Assembly: GCA_945882675.1 (NCBI GenBank)
Contig: CAMCWU010000002.1
Coordinates: forward strand, 1 to 56,259
From: Klebsiella pneumoniae
GTDB lineage: Bacteria; Myxococcota_A; UBA796; GCA-2862545
DNA length: 56,259 bases
Reading direction: 5' to 3'
A model generated the notes under the pieces. That model was given only the letters and a program-made list of their open reading frames with translations. It was not told the origin of the DNA and ran no database searches. Position 1 is the stretch's first letter. The number at the start of each line of letters is the position of its first letter. Position numbers and translations under genes: made by a program. Below are positions 31,743 through 41,313 of the stretch, one piece after another.

Positions 31743-33080
31743 GTGAACCCGCCCACGTCGCCCCCCCCAGCGCGTACATTCACGCTCAGGGGGACCATGG
31801 CCGGGCTGTACCGCGTCGAGAGCGTGCTGGGGCGGGGCGCGTACGCGACCGTCTGCGTCGCGCGGCGCGTGTCGGACGGCGCGCGCGTGGCGCTCAAGGT
31901 GCTCCGCCCGGATCACGTCAGCGACATCGCGCTCCTCGCCCGCATGCGCGACGAAGCCCGCCTCCTGTCGACCATCGACCACCCCGACATCGTGAAGGTC
32001 TGGGCGCTCCAGGAGTTCGGCGTCCAGCCCGTCCTCGAGATGGAGTACGTCGACGGCGTGTCCCTCGCGCGCGTCCTGCGTGACACCGGCGCCCCGGTCC
32101 CAACGCGCATCGCCCTCGAGATCGTGCGTCGGACCGCCCTCGCGCTCGACGACGCGTACCATCAGCTCGCCGGGCCCCGCCGCGAGCCCATGCGCATCAT
32201 CCACCGCGACATCAAGCCGGACAACCTGCTGCTGACGCGGGCGGGCGAGCTAAGGGTCGTGGACTTCGGCATCGCGAAGGCGGAGTTCGCGGGGAGGAGC
32301 GCGATGACGCTGGGTATCGTGACCGGCTCCGCCGGCTTCGAGGCGCCGGAGCGCCGGCTCGGCGTGGACAGCCCGGCGACGGATGTGTTCGGCCTCGGGG
32401 TCACGCTGTTCGTGCTCGCGACGTCGAAGACCCTGGTCCTCGCTCGCGAAGGCGACGCGCGGGCGGCGGACGCGCTCAGGCAGATCGGGCGCGTCGGCGG
32501 GGACCTCGCGCAGCCGGAGAAAGTCCGCGCGCTCCTCGACCGCATGGTGGCGTCGGAGGCCGCGGACCGTCCGTCCGCCCGCGACGTGGCCGATGAGATC
32601 GGCGCCATCCTCGCGGTGGAGGGCGCCCCGGATCTCGCGAGCTGGGCCGCCGGCCTGCCGTGGTCGGACGCGCGCGTGCCGGCAGCCGAGCACCCCGAGT
32701 GGGACAACCTGCGGTTCCTCGAGACGGAAGCCCCGAACCCCCCGTCGATCCTCGGGCGGGCGGACGCCACGGCGCAGCTCCGCAGGCTCCTCGCCAGCCG
32801 CGACTGGCCGCGGCGCCTGCGCGAAATCGAGCAGGTCCTGTGCTCGTGCTCCGATCGCGTGGAGGGCCCGCTGATCACCATCCTGCAGCGCGCGTATCCG
32901 CCTTGGTGGCAGTTCTGGGCCCGTCCGTCGTCGCCCGCGGAGCTCGAGGCCGCACTGTGGGTCCTCGCGGACCGCCCGTCGAACGCCGTGCTCGGCTGTG
33001 CCCGTTCCCTGCTTACCCACCCGGTACCATCGGTCTCGCGCAGCGCGAAGCTGGTCCTCGAGCGGGCGCGCGCGGGCTGA
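31743..33080 (+). CDS. Ser/Thr protein kinase
   Basis: YRVESVLGRGAYATVCVARRVSDGARVALKVLRPD...IIHRDIKPDNLLL...VVDFGIAKAEF...FEAPERRLG. Confidence 0.92.
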   Translation: MNPPTSPPPARTFTLRGTMAGLYRVESVLGRGAYATVCVARRVSDGARVALKVLRPDHVSDIALLARMRDEARLLSTIDHPDIVKVWALQEFGVQPVLEMEYVDGVSLARVLRDTGAPVPTRIALEIVRRTALALDDAYHQLAGPRREPMRIIHRDIKPDNLLLTRAGELRVVDFGIAKAEFAGRSAMTLGIVTGSAGFEAPERRLGVDSPATDVFGLGVTLFVLATSKTLVLAREGDARAADALRQIGRVGGDLAQPEKVRALLDRMVASEAADRPSARDVADEIGAILAVEGAPDLASWAAGLPWSDARVPAAEHPEWDNLRFLETEAPNPPSILGRADATAQLRRLLASRDWPRRLREIEQVLCSCSDRVEGPLITILQRAYPPWWQFWARPSSPAELEAALWVLADRPSNAVLGCARSLLTHPVPSVSRSAKLVLERARAG

Positions 33081-33137
33081 TTTCAGGCGGGTAGCCGGGC
33101 GTGCGTCGCGGGTTCGGGTTAGAGACCCGGCTGCCTG

Positions 33138-34172
33138 TTGGGGATGATCATGTCCACTGCCGCGCTCGACCCGATCGAGACGAACACCGGCCTCCGCACC
33201 GGCGCCGAGCTCGTCCGCGCGACGAAGCCCTTCACGGTAGAGGACCGGGCGCGCACCTGGCGGCTCCTCGGCAGCGCGCTCGCGGTGTGGGCCGCGGCGT
33301 CCGCGGTCGGGCTCTTCGCGCCGTGGTGGCCGGTCCAGCTCGTGGGTGCCGTGCTCGCGGGCTTCACGAACGTCCGGCTGTTCATCTTCTACCACGACCA
33401 TCTCCATGGCGCCCTGTTCCACGATTCGCCTGCTGGCAAGGTGATCATGCGCATGGTCGGTATGTGGACGCTGAACCCGCCGTCGGTCTGGAAGGAGACC
33501 CACGACTACCACCACCAGAACAACGCGAAGCTGCTCGGGGCGAGCATCGGGTCGTATCCGGTGGTGACCGTGCGCATGTGGGACTCCCTGACGCCGGTGC
33601 AGCGGGCGTTCTACGCCGGCCTGCGCCACCCCGTGAATATGCTCGTAGGCTACTTCACGGTGTTCTCCCTCGGCATGTGCATCGCCCCGTTCAAGCGCGC
33701 GCCACGCCAGCACTGGCAGGGGCCGCTCGCGCTCGTCATGCACTGGTCGATGATCGGGCTCGCTGCCTACTTCCTCGGCTGGCAGGCCGCCGTGTTCGGC
33801 GTCTGGCTGCCGGTCGTCGTGGCGACCGCGCTCGGCGGCTACCTGTTCTACGCGCAGCACAACTTCCCGGACATCGAGCTGCGCGACCGGAAGAAGTGGG
33901 AGTACTGGTTCGCGGCCGTCAAGTCCTCGAGCATGTTCGATATGCACCCGATCATGCACTGGTTCACCGGCAACATCGGTTACCACCACGTGCACCACCT
34001 GAACCACAAGATCCCGTTCTACCGCCTGCCGGAAGCCATGGCCGCCATGCCGGAGCTCCAGAGCCCCGGCCGCACGAGCTGGGCGCTGTCGGATGTGCGG
34101 GCGTGCCTGCAGCTCAAGCTGTGGGACCCCGACCAGAACCGCATGGTCGGCTGGGATATCCTGACGAAGTAG
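33138..34172 (+). CDS. Fatty acid desaturase-like membrane enzyme (start may be ATG at 33144 or 33150)
   Basis: Three His boxes: HDHLHG, HDYHHQN, HHVHH; hydrophobic pairs between. Confidence 0.88.
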   Translation: MGMIMSTAALDPIETNTGLRTGAELVRATKPFTVEDRARTWRLLGSALAVWAAASAVGLFAPWWPVQLVGAVLAGFTNVRLFIFYHDHLHGALFHDSPAGKVIMRMVGMWTLNPPSVWKETHDYHHQNNAKLLGASIGSYPVVTVRMWDSLTPVQRAFYAGLRHPVNMLVGYFTVFSLGMCIAPFKRAPRQHWQGPLALVMHWSMIGLAAYFLGWQAAVFGVWLPVVVATALGGYLFYAQHNFPDIELRDRKKWEYWFAAVKSSSMFDMHPIMHWFTGNIGYHHVHHLNHKIPFYRLPEAMAAMPELQSPGRTSWALSDVRACLQLKLWDPDQNRMVGWDILTK

Positions 34173-34175
34173 GGT

Positions 34176-35888
34176 CTATGGCCCGTTTCCCGTGACGGTG
34201 CGCGACCCGCCCACGGAAGGGATCGCGTCTACGACCGCCTGGGCCCCGGCCTGCGGAAGCGCCGGGTTGTCCTGAACGATCACGTCGCCGGCGACCGTCA
34301 CGACGTCGAGCGCGATGAGGGACGTGAGCGCCGGGTTCTCCGCGATCGTGAGCGTGCCCGTCACGTCCTCGAGCTCGCCGATCCCGTAGACCGCGGGCAG
34401 CCCGGTCCGCGCGATGGTGACGTTGGCGGCGCTCTCCAGCGCGGGCAGCGGGATCTCCGAGAGCGCGGGATCGTCGTCGACGAGCAGCTCCCCGACCGAC
34501 GCCAGGGCCGTGAACGACGTCACGCCCTCCAGGTGCTCGTTCCCGACGAGCCGCAGGCCCCCGGGGAGCGCCGTGAGCAGGCCTCCGAAGCCGTCGATTG
34601 CCACCAGGGTCTCGCAATCCAGCACGTCGAGGGCCTGCAGCGTCGCGAGCGCGGGCAGCGCCGGGAGCGCTTCGAGGCTCCGGTTGTCCCGGATCACCAG
34701 GCCGCCCTCGGGCCACGGCTTCCCGGCACCGATGCTGGTGAGGGCCGGCAGCGCCACGATGGTCCGGAGGTAAGGATTCTCCTCGATCATGACGCGGCCT
34801 CCCACGGTCGCCAGCTCGTGCAGCCCGCCGAGCTCCTCGAGCGCGCCGTTCGCGCCGATGTGGAGCGAGCCGGGGATGTCCGCCAGCTCCTGGAAGCTCC
34901 ACAGCGCGACGATCCCGGTGCCGCTCACGTGCACGCTCCCGCCCACGGACGAGATCCGCAAGAGCGCGTCGAACCCGCGGTACGGGTCGCCGGTGAGCGC
35001 CGGGAGCCCGTCGAGCACGATGTCGCCTCCGACCGTGGCGAGCCCGCGCAGGCTGTCGGCGTCGGCCAGGAGGGGGCAGGCCTCGAGCCGCAGGTCGCCG
35101 CCCACGGACTCCAACCTCGGAAGCCCTAGAGCGCGAAGTGCAGGAACATCCAACACGATCACGCTCCCGCCGACGCTCGCGAGCTGCTCCACCGTCACCT
35201 CGTCCGCGGGCAGGTCGCGGAGCACGAGGTCGCCGTCGATGCGCGTGAGCGCGGGGAGCGTGAGCACGCCCAGCGCGGTCGCCCCGGTCGTCGTGAGGTC
35301 CCCGCCGATCGCCTGCAGGGCCGGCGCGTCCAGCGCCGTGGCGGCCCCGCCCACCGCCACATCCCCCGTCACGTCACACAGGCAAGAGAGGCTCACGTCC
35401 GCCTCCACGGCCAGGTCGCCGTCGATGGCGTTCCAGCCCCCCGCGCACGGGTCGTCGCCCGCCCCGACAACGACGTCGCCCGCGTGCGGCACCCGCACGT
35501 CGCACGCGTGCGTGCTCGTGGACGGCTCGCCCGGCATCCCGCAGTTGATCCACTCCTCGAGGAGAGCCAGGTCCTCCGCCGAGATCTGGCCCGAAGGCGG
35601 CATCCCGCCCGTCGGCCCGTACGTGCGCTCGGCGATGCGGGCGCCCCAGGCCACCGCTCCGACGTAGTCGTCGAGCGCCACGTCCACTGGAGCGCCGCTC
35701 CGGAGCGCGCCCTCCACCTCACTTCCGTGGCAGGCGTTGCACCAGGTGTCGAGGAGCGGCCGCGCGAACGTGTCCCACGTGGGCGGGCTGGCGCAGGCGT
35801 CTACAGGGTCCGCGTCGATCCCCGGCAGCTCGGCGTCGTCGCCGCCGCAGGCCGCGAGCAGGAGCACGCACAGGCGCGCACGCGTCAT
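34176..35888 (-). CDS. Lipoprotein with c-type heme motif and repeated receptor-L/LRR-like segment
   Basis: Lipobox LCVLLLAACGGDD; TWDTFARPLLDTWCNACHGSEVEGAL...GGMPPSGQISAEDLALLEEWINCGMP; then repeats such as LTRIDGDLVLRDLPAD / LESVGGDLRLEACP / LATVGGDIVLDGLPAL. Confidence 0.8.
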   Translation of the reverse strand: MTRARLCVLLLAACGGDDAELPGIDADPVDACASPPTWDTFARPLLDTWCNACHGSEVEGALRSGAPVDVALDDYVGAVAWGARIAERTYGPTGGMPPSGQISAEDLALLEEWINCGMPGEPSTSTHACDVRVPHAGDVVVGAGDDPCAGGWNAIDGDLAVEADVSLSCLCDVTGDVAVGGAATALDAPALQAIGGDLTTTGATALGVLTLPALTRIDGDLVLRDLPADEVTVEQLASVGGSVIVLDVPALRALGLPRLESVGGDLRLEACPLLADADSLRGLATVGGDIVLDGLPALTGDPYRGFDALLRISSVGGSVHVSGTGIVALWSFQELADIPGSLHIGANGALEELGGLHELATVGGRVMIEENPYLRTIVALPALTSIGAGKPWPEGGLVIRDNRSLEALPALPALATLQALDVLDCETLVAIDGFGGLLTALPGGLRLVGNEHLEGVTSFTALASVGELLVDDDPALSEIPLPALESAANVTIARTGLPAVYGIGELEDVTGTLTIAENPALTSLIALDVVTVAGDVIVQDNPALPQAGAQAVVDAIPSVGGSRTVTGNGP

Positions 35889-37198
35889 GCGGTGGCGCCG
35901 CGAAACGGCGTGGCGTCCGGGAGCCACTCGCCGGGATCCACGCCGCAATGCTCGAGGATCCCCGCGACGAGGCTCGCGTACGACAGGTACTCGCCGCTCT
36001 CCGTGACGTCCCCGCTCTGCAGATCCACGCGGAGCTCGCCCAGGAGATCGTCGGTCCCTCCGAGCGTCCGCCCGCCGCGGACGCCGTCGCCCAGGAGCAT
36101 GGCGCTCCCGACCGGCCAGTGGTCCTTGCCGCCATCCAGGTTGAACCGGGGGGTCCGCGTGAAGTCGGAGAGGACCGCCACGACGACGCCGTCCTCGACC
36201 GGCACGTCGCCCCGACCGGGCTCGTACAGCCGGTGCATGAGATCGTCGAGACCGTCGAACAAGGCCTCGAAGTTCTTGCCCTGCGCCGTGTTGACCACGT
36301 GGGTGTCCCAGGTGAGCCCCGTGTCGACGAACGCGCTCTGGCACACGTTACGCGCGAACAGGTCGACCGCGAGCCCGAGCGACGAGGAGAACCCGGGCTT
36401 CTGGCCGTCCGCCAGGGCGGAGAGGATGTCTGCCGCTTGCGCCCGGAAGCGCTCGACGCGATCCTGCGAATCGAAGTATTGCTCGATGCGCCGCCGGCTC
36501 TCGGTCCCGCGGCCGTGCGATTCCAGGAACCGCAGCGTGCGGGCGAGCAGCAACGCCTCGGCGTCCGCTGCGCCGTCTGCGTCCGGCACGTGCAGCGGGT
36601 ACGCGAGCGTGGAGCCTGGGGGCGGCGGCGGGCCAGCATACGGGTCGAGGAGCGCCTCGAGCTGGCCGTGCGCGCCGATGCGCCCGCTCGAGCTCGCGAG
36701 GTCGCCTGCGAGCGAGTACCCGGAGAAGTCGAGCGATCCGAGCGGGAGCGCGCTCCCGAGTGCGTGCCCCGTGATGACGGCGAGGTCGGGGTTCCGCGAG
36801 TCCGGCGTCCCCGTCAGCATCCGGAAGCGCGCCGGGTCGTGCCCGATGGACCCCACCTGCACGCCGTTGACGACCGCGACGCGGGATGCCCACTTCTCGA
36901 AGAACCGGCTCACGGACGGGCGAAGCGCGTCGTTGCACTGGATGCGGAGGTCGTCGCCGAAGGTCCGCACCTCCTCGTCGAGCGCGCCGTCACCGACGTC
37001 GTGGTCCTCCGGCCCGTCGACCAGGGGCGCACCGGGCTTGGGATCCATGCAATAGCTGACGTCCCAGGCGCCGTTCACCCACACCACGATCAGCTTCCGC
37101 CCGCCTGGCGACATGGCGCGGACGGGCGCGGAGCCACCCCCCGCGAGAGCGAGGGCGCTGGCGGCGGCGGAGCCGGTGATGAGGTCGCGACGGCGCAT
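35885..37198 (-). CDS. DUF1501-like secreted protein with N-terminal RR signal
   Basis: MRRRDLITGSAAASALALAGGGSAP...KLIVVWVNGAWDVSYCMDPK...NGVQVGSIGHDPARFRMLTG...TRTPRFNLDGGKDHWPVGSAMLLG. Confidence 0.75.
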   Translation of the reverse strand: MRRRDLITGSAAASALALAGGGSAPVRAMSPGGRKLIVVWVNGAWDVSYCMDPKPGAPLVDGPEDHDVGDGALDEEVRTFGDDLRIQCNDALRPSVSRFFEKWASRVAVVNGVQVGSIGHDPARFRMLTGTPDSRNPDLAVITGHALGSALPLGSLDFSGYSLAGDLASSSGRIGAHGQLEALLDPYAGPPPPPGSTLAYPLHVPDADGAADAEALLLARTLRFLESHGRGTESRRRIEQYFDSQDRVERFRAQAADILSALADGQKPGFSSSLGLAVDLFARNVCQSAFVDTGLTWDTHVVNTAQGKNFEALFDGLDDLMHRLYEPGRGDVPVEDGVVVAVLSDFTRTPRFNLDGGKDHWPVGSAMLLGDGVRGGRTLGGTDDLLGELRVDLQSGDVTESGEYLSYASLVAGILEHCGVDPGEWLPDATPFRGATA

Positions 37199-37211
37199 TC
37201 GACGGCTCCGC

Positions 37212-38975
37212 TCAGTAGAACAGCATGCGGGGATCGCGCAGCAGCGTCGAGACCACCAGGCTCCACGCGGTCACCGTGTCGCCGCGAGCGAGCGCAGACG
37301 AGAACAGCGTGTACATCTCGTCGACGTCCGGGCTGTCGGTCGCCACGGCGAGCCCGAGCACGCGCGCGTGTAGCGACGCGATCTCCTGGCGTACGGCCGA
37401 TTCTTCCGTGGTGTCCAGGGTGACGGCGGCGAACAGGCGGCGCTCCGCTCCGGCCACGAGCTCCTGGGAGACGGCGTACCCCGCGGCTTCCTCCGCGTGG
37501 CGCGCCATGGCGAGCAGCCGCGTCGGGGTGGGCTGGTGCGTGGGCCGCAGCGTGGCCTCGCCGTCGATCCCCCCCGCGAGGCTCCGGAAGCCGTAGTCGT
37601 CGCTCCGCGCCAGATCCACCTGCTCCACGCACGAGGGCGCGCAAGCGGCGGCGGCCGGCGCCGCCAGCCACTGGAACCCGGTGAGCTGCTCGATCGTCCG
37701 CGCGTACTGCTCGGGTCGGACCACCTGCATCGGCACGGTTCCGCCCGACTCGGCGGCGGCGACGGTCGCGTAGGAGTCCGCCAGGACGATGGATTTCACT
37801 AGGGCCTTGGCCGAGAACCCGCTGGCGGCGAACTCGGCCGTGCGCTCGGCGATCTCGTCGAAGGGCACGCTGCTCTCGTCCACCTGCCGCAGCCAGCCGA
37901 CGAAGTGGCGCACCGAGCACTGGTGGAAGCGGGGGTCGTCCGCCATCAAGCTACCGAGCTCGGCGAGGCCCCGGAAGGGCGTGCCGTAGTAGCCCGGCTC
38001 GGGGAGCGCGAAGTCCCGGTACATCGTCTCGAGGGTCGGCGTGTAGAACCGCACGGGGTAGCAGTAGTCCTCGAGCCGCTGGTCGAAAGGGGACTCCTCC
38101 CCTGGAATCTCGTCCTCCGGAGGGATGTGGCAGCCGTCCGTCATCGCGAGCTCGATCGGCCGGGGGTCCAGGTGCTGCTTGTAGCCCCAGAACGCCGAAG
38201 CCAGCGGATCGAGCGCCTTGTGGCACGCTACGCACGCAGGGTCCGTGGACAGGGCGTCGGCGACCGCGATCGGGTCCGACAGGTCGAGGTCCACGCTGAT
38301 CGTCACCTCGCGCGACGCGAAGTCCTCGCACAGGAACGCGGCGGCGACGAAGTTGGCACGGTGCCGCTCGAAGTTGTTGCCGGCGGACGCGTGCCGCCGG
38401 AAGATCTCGGACACCGACAGGAGGCCGGCGTGCTCGCGCCCGTCCACATGGCGCGTCTCCTGCCACGCGGGACCCGCGGGGTCGTGGGCGAGGCCGTAGA
38501 TCGTCGCCAGAGCGGCGTCCGCTACGGCGTAGTCCGCCGTGAGGATCTCGGTGTAGGGTCGGTCGTTCCCTACGATGTGCGCGACGAGCTCGAGCGGCTC
38601 CTCCATCGTCGCGTTCAGGATCACCGAGCCCGGGAACGCCGCCATCGGCCCGAGCGCCGGGAGCGCCGTCTGCGTGTCCACCCGGACATGGTACAGCTCC
38701 GCGTGCAGGTCCTTGACGGTCTGCAGGAACTCGGGAGAGTCGAGGTACTCGTCCACGATCTCCTCGATCGCATCCGGATCCGCCGCCATGCGATCGAGCT
38801 CCGCGACCGACGGGCGTACCCCGCGTACGGCCATGGACACCCGCACCAGTCGCTCCGCGGGCGTGAGCTGCACCGGGCCAGCCGGTACCGCCACGGGGAC
38901 CGGGTCGCCGTCGCCGCACGCGAGCGCGAAGAGGAACAGTACGGCGCGCCCACGACCCACCGCGGCCCCCCTCAC
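37212..38975 (-). CDS. DUF1549/DUF1588-type lipoprotein with CxxCH motif
   Basis: Lipobox-like FLFALACGDGD; STDPACVACHKALDPLASAFWGYKQHL; RHFVGWLRQVDESSVPFDEIAERTAEFAASGFSAKALVKSIVLADSY. Confidence 0.65.
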   Translation of the reverse strand: MRGAAVGRGRAVLFLFALACGDGDPVPVAVPAGPVQLTPAERLVRVSMAVRGVRPSVAELDRMAADPDAIEEIVDEYLDSPEFLQTVKDLHAELYHVRVDTQTALPALGPMAAFPGSVILNATMEEPLELVAHIVGNDRPYTEILTADYAVADAALATIYGLAHDPAGPAWQETRHVDGREHAGLLSVSEIFRRHASAGNNFERHRANFVAAAFLCEDFASREVTISVDLDLSDPIAVADALSTDPACVACHKALDPLASAFWGYKQHLDPRPIELAMTDGCHIPPEDEIPGEESPFDQRLEDYCYPVRFYTPTLETMYRDFALPEPGYYGTPFRGLAELGSLMADDPRFHQCSVRHFVGWLRQVDESSVPFDEIAERTAEFAASGFSAKALVKSIVLADSYATVAAAESGGTVPMQVVRPEQYARTIEQLTGFQWLAAPAAAACAPSCVEQVDLARSDDYGFRSLAGGIDGEATLRPTHQPTPTRLLAMARHAEEAAGYAVSQELVAGAERRLFAAVTLDTTEESAVRQEIASLHARVLGLAVATDSPDVDEMYTLFSSALARGDTVTAWSLVVSTLLRDPRMLFY

Positions 38976-39006
38976 CGCGCAGTTTAGCGCCTTCGAGGGC
39001 CGACCG

Positions 39007-39987
39007 CTACTCTCGCTCGCCCGCGACGTCGGCCTCCAGGTACGCGCGGCGCGCCACCCGGTCGGGGAAGCAGGCGAGCCCGTGCATCAGCTTCGGGATC
39101 GCAGCCTCCACCCGCATCTTTCCGCCCGGGATGGCGCCAGCGGCCTCGAGAACCTGGCTGTTCCGGTACATGCCGAGATCCACGATCCCGCCGTGCTGCG
39201 TCACCACGAGGACGTCCACGCCGGCGTCCACCGTGGCCCGGATCGCGTCCCCGAACGCGCGCTCCCGCGTGGGGATGGTGCCGACGCCGTACGCCGCGAA
39301 TACGAGGCCGCGGAGGTGCCCGCCGTCGACCACCCGGCGCACCATGTCCGGGTCGAGCCCGGGCGTGAGGTGGAGCACCGCCACCCGCGGATCGAACCGG
39401 TTGTCGCACGAGAACGGGCGCGTGGGACGGCGGACGTGCCGGCCGACCTCGATGTCGAAGCCGAAGCGCGCGAGCGGCTCGAGGCCCGGCGTGTCGAACG
39501 CGCGGTAGCTCCGGGCGTCCGACTTCACCGCGCGGCAGCCGCGCAGGAGCAGGCCATCGAAGCAGATCCCGACCTCCGGCAGATCGGTCGTCGCGACCTC
39601 CACCGCGTCCTGCAGGTTCCGGCGCGCGTCCGTCCGCAGCGCCGCGAGAGGCCGCTGGGCGCCCGTGAGCACCACCGGCCGGTCGAGCCCCGTTAGCGAG
39701 AACGCCAGGGCGGCCGCCGTATACGCCATGGTGTCCGTGCCGTGCACCACCACGAACCCGTCGAACTCCGTGCGCCGGCGCGCGATCGCAGCGGCCACGT
39801 CCGTCCACTCGGGCGGCCCGACGTCGCTCGAGTCGAGATTGCACACGATCTCGGTCTCGAGCTCTGCGATGGCGTCGAGCTCCGGCACGCGCTCGGACAG
39901 CGCCTGGGCGTAAACGCCGGGCTCGAGCGGCGTCCCGAGCATCCCGAGCGTCCCGCCGGTGTGCAGCACGAGGACCCTTCGGCTCAT
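39007..39987 (-). CDS. ansA: L-asparaginase (type I-like)
   Basis: VLVLHTGGTLGM; FVVVHGTDTMAYTAAALAFSL; LTGAQRPLAALRTDARRNLQDAVEVA. Confidence 0.9.
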   Translation of the reverse strand: MSRRVLVLHTGGTLGMLGTPLEPGVYAQALSERVPELDAIAELETEIVCNLDSSDVGPPEWTDVAAAIARRRTEFDGFVVVHGTDTMAYTAAALAFSLTGLDRPVVLTGAQRPLAALRTDARRNLQDAVEVATTDLPEVGICFDGLLLRGCRAVKSDARSYRAFDTPGLEPLARFGFDIEVGRHVRRPTRPFSCDNRFDPRVAVLHLTPGLDPDMVRRVVDGGHLRGLVFAAYGVGTIPTRERAFGDAIRATVDAGVDVLVVTQHGGIVDLGMYRNSQVLEAAGAIPGGKMRVEAAIPKLMHGLACFPDRVARRAYLEADVAGERE

Positions 39988-40030
39988 CTCCCCTCCCCGG
40001 CCCCCTGATACCCCGGATGTGCCCGGCGCG

Positions 40031-40459
40031 GTGGACCGGGAGGCGGCCCGTCGTTACGGACGCGCGACGGGGTGGTGGGTGGAGATCTGGGCGCGGCGAG
40101 TCGGCTTCGCGGCGGCGGTGCTTTGGATGCTCGTGCTACCGGCAGCGCGCGACATCTGGGGGGAGCCTCCCTGGGCCCGCTCGTGGCATATGTACGAGGG
40201 GCACGGCACGGAAGTCTGCCAGGTGGAGTACTACGAGATCCGACCTTCGGGTCGGGCTCCTATCGACCGCCTGGCGGTCCTGTCGCCCCAGGTGCCCCCG
40301 CCCATGGCCATGCGGTGGCTGAAGACCCCGAGCACCGTGAGCGTCCAGGGCGCGCGGCTGTGCAGGTTGCTCGAGGCCAGGGATGTCCGGGCGAAGGCGC
40401 GCTGCGGCACGCGCGACCGCTGGAACCACCTCGAGGAGACGAACCTGTGCAGGCGCTGA
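40031..40459 (+). CDS. Small membrane protein encoded upstream of HTTM protein
   Basis: GTG start; VDREAARRYGRATGWWVEIWARRVGFAAAVLWMLVLPAARDIWGEPPWARSWHMYEGHGTEVCQVEYY; overlaps the HTTM ORF by 13 nt. Confidence 0.6.
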   Translation: MDREAARRYGRATGWWVEIWARRVGFAAAVLWMLVLPAARDIWGEPPWARSWHMYEGHGTEVCQVEYYEIRPSGRAPIDRLAVLSPQVPPPMAMRWLKTPSTVSVQGARLCRLLEARDVRAKARCGTRDRWNHLEETNLCRR

Positions 40460-41313
40460 CGGCGTTCGACCGCTGGATCGGCGCGGAGGGCTCGAGCCGC
40501 CCCATGGGCCTCCTCCGCCTGCTCGTGGGGCTGATCCTGTGGGCACGTTGGGCGGATCTGCTCGCCGTGTACCGCTGGGACGAGCCGGCCGACTTGCCGA
40601 TCTCGCTCGGCGTCCTCTTCGGGTCGACCGCGCTCGTGGCCGGCTGGTGGTCACGCACCGCCGCCTGGTTCACGGGCGGCCTGCAGTGCTGGCTCGTCCT
40701 GTTCTCGGGCCGGGACGCGTGGGACTCCCACCACACCTGGCTGCTGGCGGTCGTGACGACCCTCCTCGCGTTCACGCCCTGCCATCTTTCGTTCTCGCTC
40801 GATCGGTGGCTGGCGCTGCGGTCGCCGGCCGGCGCGCCCCGCGAACACGGCCCCGTCTTCGGCGCGCGGCTGATCGCGCTCCAGGTCTCGGCGCTGTACC
40901 TCTTCGCCACCCTCGGCAAGCTGGAAATGTCGTTCCTCTCTGGAGAACGCCTCGAGATGATCGCAGCCGAGATCTACACGAAGAGCGAGTGGACCACGCC
41001 ACTGTTCCACGTTGCAGCGGTGGTATCCGCCTGGGGGGTGGTGGCGCTGGAGGGCTACCTCACCTTCGCGCTGTGGTTTCGCCGGACGCGCCCTTCCGCG
41101 ATCCTTGCCGGGCTGTTCCTCCATGCGATGCTGTACGTGCTCATCCCCGTCGCTACCTTCTCCGTGACGACGGTTGCGATGTACCTCGCGTTCGTCGACC
41201 CGGACGCGTTCCACCGCGCGATCGATCGGCTGCTCGGCGCCGGCACCCCGGACGGCCCCCGCGTGCTAGGATCCACGCCCGACCCGGGCACGGTGCGGCC
41301 GGAGGCGCGATGA
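40447..41313 (+). CDS. HTTM-domain (vitamin K-dependent carboxylase-like) membrane protein
   Basis: GTG start; RPMGLLRLLVGLILWARWADLLAVYRWDEP...FSGRDAWDSHHTWLLAVVTTLLAFTPCHLSFSLDRWLAL...LIALQVSALYLFATLGKLEMSFLSGERLE. Confidence 0.8.
   Translation: MQALTAFDRWIGAEGSSRPMGLLRLLVGLILWARWADLLAVYRWDEPADLPISLGVLFGSTALVAGWWSRTAAWFTGGLQCWLVLFSGRDAWDSHHTWLLAVVTTLLAFTPCHLSFSLDRWLALRSPAGAPREHGPVFGARLIALQVSALYLFATLGKLEMSFLSGERLEMIAAEIYTKSEWTTPLFHVAAVVSAWGVVALEGYLTFALWFRRTRPSAILAGLFLHAMLYVLIPVATFSVTTVAMYLAFVDPDAFHRAIDRLLGAGTPDGPRVLGSTPDPGTVRPEAR

Noticed and set aside
27084-31897. Large minus ORFs (27084..29660, 29387..31897) opposite pheS/pheT
   Set aside because: Antisense shadow ORFs; pheS/pheT are unambiguous on the plus strand.
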